The position numbers were made by a program, and so were the translations under genes. A stretch of DNA of 64,000 nucleotides from assembly GCA_028691845.1 (NCBI GenBank), contig JAQUYL010000011.1:1-64000 (forward strand), read 5' to 3'. The DNA is from Opitutaceae bacterium (lineage in GTDB: Bacteria; Verrucomicrobiota; Verrucomicrobiia; Opitutales; Opitutaceae). The notes beneath the pieces are model-generated. The model saw only the letters and a program-made list of their open reading frames with translations. It did not search any database and was not told where the DNA came from. Of this stretch, positions 26,537 to 35,492 are shown piece after piece; within the stretch, counting starts at the first letter, position 1; every line of letters begins with the position of its first letter.

Positions 26537-27610
26537 ATGACCGTATTTCTGCTCGTCCTGTTCGCCGCGCTGGTTTTCGAATACATTAACGGCTTTCACG
26601 ACGCAGCCAACGCCATCGCCACCGTCGTCTCTACCAAGGTGCTGACCCCGCGTCAGGCCATTGCCTTGGCCGCGGTCTGCGATCTTTCGGGCGCCTTCTT
26701 CGGCACCCAGGTGGCCAAGACCATCGGCACAGGCCTGGTCGACCTGAACGCCGTCACCATGACGACCGTGTTCGCGGCCCTGCTTGGTGCTATCATCTGG
26801 AATCTGTTCACTTGGTGGCTCGGCCTGCCGTCGAGCTCCAGTCATGCCCTCATGGGCGGACTGTGTGGCGCGGCACTGGCAACGTCCGGAGGAGACTGGA
26901 CTGTGCTCAAATGGTCGGTGGTTGACCCGGTCAAGCACACGATCGACGGCCTTTGGCCCAAGGTCGTGCTGCCGATGATCACTTCGCCTGTGGTGGGATT
27001 CATTGTCGGTGCCGGCTTGATGGGCCTGCTTTACATTCTGCTGCGCAAGGCCACACCACGCACGGTCAATGGCATCTTCGGCAAACTCCAGATTGTCAGC
27101 GCCAGTGTGATGGGCTTTTCCCACGGCTCCAACGACGCCCAGAAAACCATGGGCATCGTCACGCTCGCTTTGGTCACGGCAACCCAGAGTCACGTTTTGG
27201 ACAATCTGCCACCCTGGCTCGGCTTTTTGCGCATCCCGGAATTCAAGGATGTTCCCGTCTGGGTGGTGGTGCTATGCGCCTTCACGCTGGCTTGCGGGAC
27301 TGCCGGGGGAGGCTGGCGTATCATCCGGACAATGGGGCACAAGATGGTCAAGCTCCAGCCTGTGCACGGCTTTGCCGCGGAAACCACGGCGGGATGCGTC
27401 ATTCTCAGCGCGTCACACTTCGGCGTGCCGCTTTCGACCACGCATGTCATCTCGACGTCCATTATGGGAGTCGGCGCGACCAAGCGGTTGAGCGCCGTCA
27501 AATGGGGCATTGTCGAACGCATCGTCTGGGCATGGGTGCTGACACTGCCCGTGACCGGCCTGCTGGGATTTCTGGTCATGGTCGCCCTGAAGCTGCTTGG
27601 TTCATGGTGA
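26537..27610 (+). CDS. pit: PiT-family inorganic phosphate transporter, copy 1
   Basis: A 357-residue low-affinity phosphate transporter of the inner membrane, probably taking metal-phosphate with protons. The PiT signature appears twice: FEYINGFHDAANAIATVVST near the N-terminus and MGFSHGSNDAQKTMGIVTLA in the middle. GLPSSSSHALMGGLCGA and GVPLSTTHVISTSIMGVGAT are the paired helical-hairpin motifs. Ten or so hydrophobic segments run through the protein. It is 16 bp after the PhoU-like gene. A second, very similar copy follows after 165 bp. Confidence 0.95.
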   Translation: MTVFLLVLFAALVFEYINGFHDAANAIATVVSTKVLTPRQAIALAAVCDLSGAFFGTQVAKTIGTGLVDLNAVTMTTVFAALLGAIIWNLFTWWLGLPSSSSHALMGGLCGAALATSGGDWTVLKWSVVDPVKHTIDGLWPKVVLPMITSPVVGFIVGAGLMGLLYILLRKATPRTVNGIFGKLQIVSASVMGFSHGSNDAQKTMGIVTLALVTATQSHVLDNLPPWLGFLRIPEFKDVPVWVVVLCAFTLACGTAGGGWRIIRTMGHKMVKLQPVHGFAAETTAGCVILSASHFGVPLSTTHVISTSIMGVGATKRLSAVKWGIVERIVWAWVLTLPVTGLLGFLVMVALKLLGSW

Positions 27611-27775
27611 CCGGTTACGAAACCGAACGCACGGACGACTGGGGCCCGCCCAGCTTCTGGCCATCGTGTTGTGCCCTAGAACAAACAGGCCGCCGCGCCT
27701 CCGTCCACCCGACATCCTTCCCTCCTTGCCATCGGCCATTCCCCGCATGAATGCTATTGTTTCCATCGCTGGCCC

Positions 27776-28849
27776 ATGACCATTTTTCTCCTAGTCCTGC
27801 TTGCAGCGCTTGCGTTTGAATACATCAACGGGTTTCACGACGCCGCCAACGCCATCGCCACGGTCGTATCAACCAAGGTGCTGACGCCACGCCAAGCCAT
27901 CGCCCTGGCGGCCCTATGCAATCTGATCGGCGCTTTCATCGGGACCCAGGTGGCCAAAACCATCGGCAAGGGGCTGATCGACACCAGTGCCATCAACATG
28001 ACGACGGTCCTCGCGGCGCTGCTCGGCGCCATCATCTGGAATCTGCTCACGTGGTGGCTCGGACTGCCGTCGAGTTCCAGCCACGCGCTGATCGGCGGGC
28101 TTTGCGGCGCGGCGCTGGCCACGGCCAACGGCAACTGGAGCGTGCTCAAATGGTCGATCGGCGACGTGACCGAAGGCACGGCGGACGGGCTGTGGCCGAA
28201 GGTCGTGCTGCCCATGTTCACCTCGCCGGCCATCGGTTTTGTACTCGGCGCAATACTCATGCTCTCCCTCTATGTGCTGCTGCGCAAGGCCAGACCATAC
28301 ACGGTCAACGGCGTCTTCGGCCGGCTGCAGCTCGTCAGCGCGGCCGGGATGGGTCTATCCCACGGCTCGAATGATGCCCAAAAGACCATGGGCATCATCG
28401 CCCTGGCCTTGTTCACCGGTACCCAGAATCATTCCTTCGACAATCTGCCCGCCTGGCTCGGCTTCCTGCGCACGCCTGAATTCAAGGAAATTCCCACCTG
28501 GGTCGTCATCGCCTGCGCCATGACCATGGCCGCCGGCACCGCGGGAGGCGGCTGGCGCATCATCCGCACCATGGGTCACAAGATGGTCAAGCTCCAGCCC
28601 GTGCATGGCTTTGCGGCCGAGACCACTGCCGGCCTGATCATCTTTGGCGCATCCCATTTCGGCGTGCCGCTCTCGACCACCCATATCATCTCGACCTCCA
28701 TCATGGGAGTCGGCGCGACCAAGCGGTTGAGCGCCGTCAAATGGGGCATTGTCGAGCGCATCGTCTGGGCATGGGTGCTAACACTGCCCGTGACTGGCCT
28801 GCTGGGATTTCTGATCACGCTTGGCCTGCAGACGGTTTCCGCCTCCTGA
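27776..28849 (+). CDS. pit: PiT-family inorganic phosphate transporter, copy 2
   Basis: A 357-residue tandem paralogue of copy 1, of the same length and colinear throughout. FEYINGFHDAANAIATVVST, GLPSSSSHALIGGLCGA, MGLSHGSNDAQKTMGIIALA and GVPLSTTHIISTSIMGVGAT are all intact. Differences cluster in the middle loop (DVTEGTADGLWPK for DPVKHTIDGLWPK) and at the C-terminus (TLGLQTVSAS for MVALKLLGSW). Near the 3' end the two genes are almost identical in DNA, with a 53-base exact match, while elsewhere third positions have drifted. The two may differ in expression or in metal preference. Confidence 0.95.
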   Translation: MTIFLLVLLAALAFEYINGFHDAANAIATVVSTKVLTPRQAIALAALCNLIGAFIGTQVAKTIGKGLIDTSAINMTTVLAALLGAIIWNLLTWWLGLPSSSSHALIGGLCGAALATANGNWSVLKWSIGDVTEGTADGLWPKVVLPMFTSPAIGFVLGAILMLSLYVLLRKARPYTVNGVFGRLQLVSAAGMGLSHGSNDAQKTMGIIALALFTGTQNHSFDNLPAWLGFLRTPEFKEIPTWVVIACAMTMAAGTAGGGWRIIRTMGHKMVKLQPVHGFAAETTAGLIIFGASHFGVPLSTTHIISTSIMGVGATKRLSAVKWGIVERIVWAWVLTLPVTGLLGFLITLGLQTVSAS

Positions 28850-29009
28850 CCACAGGCGGCATTCAGCCCCCCACCGACCTGGAACGTTCCCTCCGCCCCC
28901 GTTGAACGCCGATCTACTGCCATTCTACATGGCTTCCACGCAAGGCCGGTGAAGGCATCGCTGGCGTGATCGGTCCGGGCGGCGTTCCGTTCCCATCACG
29001 GAAGCCACG

Positions 29010-29576
29010 TCACGAGGATATGATTTTGCCATTAATCTGCTGTCGGCGGCGCAGGCGACGGCCGTTGTCGCCTTCCGCGAAACAGCGGGTCACACCCGAG
29101 CACTCGATCGCCTTCAGGCTGCCGCTGGAAGTGAACTCCTCGTAGCCGACGTTGACCTTGCGCAGACCGAAATCGGCCGCGGTGTCCGAAACATGTTTCC
29201 ACCCGCTGCAGGCGGCGTCGTAGCTCGGACCGGCAAAATCGCACGTGACAGCCAGGCTCCAGTCCACCCCCATGTTTGCCTTGGTGGTGAGGTAAACCCG
29301 GTGTTGGGAAAAGCGGTTGGTGTTGGTGATCGCCGGATCGGGCTTGCCGTTGATTGAGGTATTGAGACCCGCGTATTGGACCTGCAGCCGGCCGCCCACG
29401 CTGATCGTGCTGGTGGACTTGCCGCCGGCATGGGCGAGGGCGGGAATCTGCTGACTGCCCTTCATCAGGTCGGCGCGAGCTTCCTCCGCCTCCTGGTCGC
29501 TGAGGATGCCCTTCCTGATGAGAGCGTCGATCAATGGGCCTCTGTCCTGGGCAAAAGCGCGCCTATTCAGCACCAT
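29010..29576 (-). pseudogene. truncated phosphate-selective porin (OprP/OprO-like)
   Basis: The minus-strand frame reads AQDRGPLIDALIRKGILSDQ, EAEEARADLMKG, ISVGGRLQVQYAGLNTSING, HRVYLTTKANMGVDWSLAVT and FGLRKVNVGYEEFTSSGSLK, then AIECSGVTRCFAEGDNGRR. This matches the N-terminal part of phosphate-selective porin O/P proteins: a short coiled segment, then the first barrel strands. The signal peptide is missing (ATG 29576 starts MVLNRRAF) and the protein collapses to unrelated sequence after about 180 residues, whereas the family has about 400. It is next to two Pit genes, so it was probably the outer-membrane phosphate channel of this cluster. Confidence 0.75.
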
Positions 29577-29600
29577 CCTGTCCGATGAACCCCGGAGCCT

Positions 29601-29619
29601 TGTAACCCAATAGGTGACA
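29601..29619. repeat. palindromic repeat, copy A
   Basis: TGTAACC-CAATA-GGTGACA, an inverted repeat of seven-base arms with one mismatch. It is the same element as the two copies in the helicase gene at 47162-47226. It lies 25 bp upstream of the ATG of the porin remnant, where the signal peptide should be. Confidence 0.75.
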
Positions 29620-29655
29620 TTACGCCGGCCGGGACCCGCGGTCCTTGGCACCGGA

Positions 29656-32205
29656 CTAGGTGCCGGCGATCCGTCCTGCCGCTTCGCTCGCGCCCGCCGT
29701 CTCTCCCCCCAGTCCCTCAGCCTCTGTGGCGTTCAGCTGGATGAGCGCATGCAGTGAGTTGAAATGCTTCGTCCATTCAAAATCGCCCGAGGCCCCGCTC
29801 ATGACCTGGTTAAAGAGGTGTTTCTTCTCGGCCTTGAGCGCCTGGATGCGCTCCTCGATCGTGCCGGAGGTGACCATGCGGTAAACGAACACGGTGTTGG
29901 TCTGGCCGATGCGGTGCACGCGGTCGATCGCCTGCTCCTCCACCGCCGGATTCCACCACGGATCGAGCAGGAAAACATAGTCCGCCGCGTGCAACGTGAT
30001 GCCCGTGCCGGCCGCCTTGAGGCTGACCAGCATCGCCGCTGCGCCCGGCGCGGTCTGGAAACCCTGCACCGGCTTCTGCCGGTCGAGCGTCATGCCCGTG
30101 ATCTCGTAACGCGGCAGCTCGGGGTAATGCGCAACCAGCGCCTCGCGCACCCGGTCCAGCAGGGTGACGAACTGCGAAAAGATGACGACCTTGTGCCCGC
30201 TGCCGACCACCTCGGAGAGTTTCTCGATCAGGAGGGCCAGCTTGCCGCTCTCGTACAGCGGCGCATTGAGCCATGGCAGGAGGTCGGGATCGCAACACAC
30301 CTGCCGCAGACGGGTGAGCAGCGCGAGGAAGCCGAACGACTTTTCGCGCAGCGCCGCGCCGATATCCTCCCCCAGCCGGGCCAGACCCTCGGTGCAGATG
30401 CGGGCATACTCGACCCGTTGCACCTCCGTCAGCGGGCAATGCAAATCGATCTGGACCTTGGGCGGCAGCTCCTTCGCCACCTCGTCCTTGGTGCGGCGCA
30501 GGATGAAGGGCGCGACCTGCTGGCGCAGCCGCTCCATCGTGGCCTCGCGGTTTTGCAGCAACCCCGCCTCAAAACCGGCCCGCGTGCCCAGCAGGCCCGG
30601 CAGAAGGTAGCGAAAAATCGACCATAGATCGAGCTGCCGGTTCTCAAGCGGCGTGCCGGTGAGCACCAGACGATGGCGGGCCCTGATGGAGAAGCACGAC
30701 TGGGTGACCTTGGCGTCGGGATTCTTGATGAACTGGCCCTCGTCCAGGACGACGTAACCGAAGTCGGTTTGGTCGAGCAACTGGCGGTGTTTGCGCAGCT
30801 GCGTAAAACTCGCGAGCCAGAGGATCGGCTCGGGATTCGTTGTGAAGTCATATCCGGCCTTGAGGACGCCGATTTTCGCCTCCGGATAAAACCGCACCAG
30901 CTCCTCGCGCCAGACCGGGACCACGCTTGCCGGACAGACCACAAGGTGGCGGAAGTCGGGCAGCGGTCGGGATTGGAGCAGGGCGATAACCTGCGCGGTT
31001 TTGCCCAGGCCCATCTCATCAGCCAGCAGGCCGTGGCAGTCGGTCTCGCAAAGGTGATGCAGCCATTCCACGCCACGCCGCTGGTAGGGGCGCAAATAGT
31101 CGGGAAGCGTCAACGGCAGGACGGGCGGAGTGAGCACCCGCCGGCGCCAGGCATCGAGCTCGGGGCCAAGTGTGAGTTTGATGCGTTCGTCGCTGAAGAG
31201 CGAAAAAATCAGGTAGGGCGGCACTGTGGCGGCCGTTTGCGCTTCATCGAGATTGCGCCGCCATTGTTTCAGGCTTTCCCATTTCTCGGGCGGCAGAGTT
31301 ACAATCCCGATCTCCGGCAGCAGCACGGGCGTATGACCCCGGGCCAGCAGGGCGTCCGCCTGCTCGAACGTAAGCATTTTTTCGCCGGCCCGGAAAATCC
31401 ACCGCAGGTTGAGACCGGAGCCATTGCTTTTGTCGGCGTGCGCTTCGACCTCGAGAACGCGAAATCCCTGTTTCAGGTGAACAACGTGCGGATCAAGTTC
31501 GACGCCGAACTGTTTTCGCCAGTGCGGCAGCGCCTCGCGCAAAAACCCGGGAATACTGGTCAGGGATTCGAGCACGTAGGAATGCGTATCCTGCCGGTAA
31601 CGGAAATGGGCTTTTCGGGCATAAGCAGCCAAGGCGATCAATTTGCCCCGTTCCGCCTGACTGGCCGGGCTGGTGTTGGCGCTGCCCAACGCCGGAGTGC
31701 GTTTATGGCCGTTCAACCAGAAAGCCTGAAAGGTGAGTCCTTCAGTGGTGGTGGCGAAACTTAGCAGCAGATCGCGGGCCGCTGCATCCGCTTTGGGGCC
31801 GGGGTTGCCACCACTGCCACTGGTTTCGATCGGGGCTGAGGCGATCTCCGGCACCGCGCCGGGCATCGCGGCCACGATTTCATCGGCCACCAGTTCTTCG
31901 ATCTCATGGATGCCAGCCACCGCGAGGGCATTAGCCACCTCCGGATTGGTGCAGGATGACCTTACCCGCAATTCATCCCCTTCCCATTCCACAACAGCGT
32001 ATTCGTCCTTTTTATCGACCCGCCGGTGAATAATCGCATCCCGGGTGCCCAGCTCGATTTCACGAATTTCACTATCCCTATACATTTTCCGTCCCCGCTC
32101 CACCTGGACTGGGTCGAAATGTCCCTCCCAGTCCATCTCCAGCTTCGAGAACCAGAACTCGAGTGATTGGGGCGTGTAGACGCGCTTCGGGCCGTGGATT
32201 TGCAT
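29656..32205 (-). CDS. SNF2-family DNA-dependent ATPase/helicase
   Basis: An 849-residue Swi2/Snf2-type ATPase that remodels protein-DNA or RNA polymerase complexes. The N-terminal 350 residues include an early region like a SWIM-associated domain and a bacterial SNF2 N-terminal domain. The motor shows LLADEMGLGKTAQVIALLQS (Walker A), FRHLVVCPASVVPVW, VVLDEGQFIKNPDAKVTQ (motif II, DEGQ where DEAQ/DEAH is usual), HRLVLTGTPLENRQLDLWSI, KVVIFSQFVTLLDRV, GMTLDRQKPVQGF, and LLDPWWNPAVEEQAIDRVHR-IGQ. Both RecA lobes are complete. The gene starts at ATG 32205, with a 293-bp gap to waaA that shows nothing clear. Confidence 0.93.
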   Translation of the reverse strand: MQIHGPKRVYTPQSLEFWFSKLEMDWEGHFDPVQVERGRKMYRDSEIREIELGTRDAIIHRRVDKKDEYAVVEWEGDELRVRSSCTNPEVANALAVAGIHEIEELVADEIVAAMPGAVPEIASAPIETSGSGGNPGPKADAAARDLLLSFATTTEGLTFQAFWLNGHKRTPALGSANTSPASQAERGKLIALAAYARKAHFRYRQDTHSYVLESLTSIPGFLREALPHWRKQFGVELDPHVVHLKQGFRVLEVEAHADKSNGSGLNLRWIFRAGEKMLTFEQADALLARGHTPVLLPEIGIVTLPPEKWESLKQWRRNLDEAQTAATVPPYLIFSLFSDERIKLTLGPELDAWRRRVLTPPVLPLTLPDYLRPYQRRGVEWLHHLCETDCHGLLADEMGLGKTAQVIALLQSRPLPDFRHLVVCPASVVPVWREELVRFYPEAKIGVLKAGYDFTTNPEPILWLASFTQLRKHRQLLDQTDFGYVVLDEGQFIKNPDAKVTQSCFSIRARHRLVLTGTPLENRQLDLWSIFRYLLPGLLGTRAGFEAGLLQNREATMERLRQQVAPFILRRTKDEVAKELPPKVQIDLHCPLTEVQRVEYARICTEGLARLGEDIGAALREKSFGFLALLTRLRQVCCDPDLLPWLNAPLYESGKLALLIEKLSEVVGSGHKVVIFSQFVTLLDRVREALVAHYPELPRYEITGMTLDRQKPVQGFQTAPGAAAMLVSLKAAGTGITLHAADYVFLLDPWWNPAVEEQAIDRVHRIGQTNTVFVYRMVTSGTIEERIQALKAEKKHLFNQVMSGASGDFEWTKHFNSLHALIQLNATEAEGLGGETAGASEAAGRIAGT

Positions 32206-32498
32206 CTATAAAAGGATCAACGTAGAGAATCCGTCGCGCGGCCATCAATCCTAATTTTAGAGGATGTACAGAATCAGCCCAAGACCAGCCAAACCATCGA
32301 TTAACGCATGCTCTGATACCACTGTCCGCTGCATCAAAAACAGTCCGAAATCCCCCTGCCCACAGGATTCCTTCATTTCCCTTGCCCAAGATGAGCCAAC
32401 CCGAAGATGTGCCCGGGGCAGCCTTCGTCGCCTTCCTCATGTAAGGTTGCGGCGGGCGGCCCCATTCTCCATTGCCCCGACAACAAGGGCGAGCCGCC

Positions 32499-33800
32499 TT
32501 ACCTTACCCCACTTACCGTGCGCTTGTCCAATTCGGTTCGAATGATAGCCAGGGTTCGTTCGGTGGCGCCGCGATTGACATCGGCCCAGGCGCGGGCCGC
32601 CACCGCCATTTTTTCACGCTGCGCCGCGTCCTGCAGCAGTTCGACAGCCGCCGCCACCAAGACACTATGATTGTCAACCATGCGGGTTGCCCCGGTCTCT
32701 TTGAGCGTGCGGACAATTTCGCGGAAATTGGTCATGCGCGGCCCGTGCAGGATGGGTTTGCCCAGGATCGCGGCTTCCACCGGCGTCTGCCCGCCATCGT
32801 GTGGCGCGAGGCTCTTGCCCACAAAAACGAGATCCGCCAGTTGCGTAAGCCGGCGCAATTCGCCCGTGGTATCGGCCACCGTCACGTCGACTTCGCCGGG
32901 AGCAGGCCCCTCTGAGCGAAAATGGAAACGCAGGCCCGACTTCTCCAGCAACGCCCGCAGCTCCCCCCGCCGCTCCGCATGACGGGGCACGATGAGCAGG
33001 GAAACCTTCAACCCGCGTTCGCGGGCCACCCGCAAGGTCAGCAGCAAAGCCGATTCCTCCCCGGCCCAGGTTGAGGAACCGAGCAGCACGAGGCCATTGC
33101 CCAACCCGAGTTCGCGCCGCAGGCGCACTTTCTCGTCGTCAGGTAGCAGGGGAATCTTCACATCGAGCTTCAGGTTCCCGGATGTCTCCAGATTCCCGGT
33201 CGAAATACCCAACGCACGAAACCGCTGCTCGTCGCGTTTGGCGGCGGCTGCCAGGCGGGTGATGCCGACGGACAGTGCCGGCAGGATCCGCCGGAAACGA
33301 TGCAAACGCCGCCAACTGCGGTCTGACATCCGGGCATTGATGCACAGCACAGGCACTCCCCGCTGCTGAGCCTGGCGAAGATGCTCCGGCCAGCGCTCGC
33401 CTTCCATGAGGATGGCAAGGTCAGGCTGCACGTGCCTCCAGGCCCGCGAACTGAAGGCCCAGAAATCCAACGGGAAATAGCCGAGGCCGACCGTCCAGTC
33501 GCGGTATTTCTCCAGGGCGAGCTTGTAACCGGTGCTGGTGGTCGTTGTGAGATAGATCTCCACTGATTTGTCGTGCCGGAACGCCTCCAGCAAAGGGGAG
33601 ATCGCCAGCATCTCTCCCACGCTCACCGCCTGCAGCCAGATGCGCCGCACTCCGGGCCGTTTCGCCGGCAACTCCGGCACTCCGCCGAACCGGTGCCAGA
33701 ACCCATCGCTGTAGCCGCCGCGACGGTGCATCCGCCACAAATAGTAGGGTGCCGCCACCAGCAACGCGGGAAGGAAGAGAAGTCGGTAGAGAAAGATCAC
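32499..33800 (-). CDS. waaA: 3-deoxy-D-manno-octulosonic acid (Kdo) transferase
   Basis: WaaA transfers Kdo from CMP-Kdo to lipid IVA at the inner face of the inner membrane. The 433 residues open with a membrane anchor (MIFLYRLLFLPALLVAAPYY), then RIWLQAVSVGEMLAISPLLE (family motif with the catalytic Glu), LTTTTSTGYKLA, FFPLDFWAF-like GYFPLDFWAFSSRAW, and ILMEGERWPEHLRQAQQRGV. The C-terminal GT-B domain has LVLLGSSTWAGEESALLLTL and DLVFVGKSLAPHDGGQTPVE, ending PILHGPRMTNFREIV. The start is GTG 33800, overlapping the stop of the four-helix-bundle gene by four bases. Confidence 0.94.
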   Translation of the reverse strand: MIFLYRLLFLPALLVAAPYYLWRMHRRGGYSDGFWHRFGGVPELPAKRPGVRRIWLQAVSVGEMLAISPLLEAFRHDKSVEIYLTTTTSTGYKLALEKYRDWTVGLGYFPLDFWAFSSRAWRHVQPDLAILMEGERWPEHLRQAQQRGVPVLCINARMSDRSWRRLHRFRRILPALSVGITRLAAAAKRDEQRFRALGISTGNLETSGNLKLDVKIPLLPDDEKVRLRRELGLGNGLVLLGSSTWAGEESALLLTLRVARERGLKVSLLIVPRHAERRGELRALLEKSGLRFHFRSEGPAPGEVDVTVADTTGELRRLTQLADLVFVGKSLAPHDGGQTPVEAAILGKPILHGPRMTNFREIVRTLKETGATRMVDNHSVLVAAAVELLQDAAQREKMAVAARAWADVNRGATERTLAIIRTELDKRTVSGVR

Positions 33801-34225
33801 GGGGTGGGGCCAGGCTGAACGCTGAGAGCTGAACGCAAAGCGCCTTGTGGTAAAACGCCGGTCAATCTGCGGTAGAGTCCGGAACCTTTCGACACAAAAG
33901 CCGCCACCTGGACCAAAATCTTCTGCTGCTCAGCTTCGGTAACGCAGCCTTTGTCCATTGCTGGAAAAACGTCGGACGCCACTTCCATCGCAGAGCCATG
34001 GGAGATCTCCGCAAACTGGGCGGAATCCCTGTCCGGGTTTCGTCCGCCTCCTTCTGCGATATTGACGCAGGCATAGCGCGCCGGGCACCTCCTTTGTGAA
34101 GTCAGACCGAACCACCCTTCGCGGGGGAATCTACGCACCAACCGCGAAACCGGCTGGTGGAGATTTCGTCCCTCCGGCCAGACCACCAGCGCCAGAAAAC
34201 GGAATTGCTTCGAGTCGTCAGTCAT
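33797..34225 (-). CDS. four-helix-bundle protein (23S rRNA-IVP type)
   Basis: A 142-residue protein of the four-helix-bundle family first seen in the intervening sequences of 23S rRNA genes. MTDDSKQFRFLALVVWPEGR and VSRLVRRFPREGWFGLTSQ give the N-terminal helix motifs, NIAEGGGRNPDRDSAQFAEI the conserved central motif, and SAMEVASDVFPAMDKG the third helix. Family function is unknown. Some usually conserved positions look disturbed (QRRCPARYACVNIAEG where family members have RRAAVSIPxNIAEG), so it may be in early decay. ATG 34225 was chosen; ATG 34249 is in frame. Its stop overlaps waaA. Confidence 0.65.
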   Translation of the reverse strand: MTDDSKQFRFLALVVWPEGRNLHQPVSRLVRRFPREGWFGLTSQRRCPARYACVNIAEGGGRNPDRDSAQFAEISHGSAMEVASDVFPAMDKGCVTEAEQQKILVQVAAFVSKGSGLYRRLTGVLPQGALRSALSVQPGPTP

Positions 34226-34282
34226 GGCGAGCCGTTTTTTGTCACTCATCTGTCCGCATTCTGTCCTCAGCTCCTTGCATGA

Positions 34283-35338
<1,056 letters not shown>

Positions 35339-35492
35339 GCCTGCGAAAAAAAATTGAGCGCACCCGCACGGATTGGCTACCAAAAACTCTCCCGGCGCCG
35401 GAGCGCGTTGCCGTGCAAGTGCTCAAGACGACATTTATTGCGCCAGCGGAAACTTGCCACTCCAGCCGCAGTCAACAGACATTCTCCTTCCC

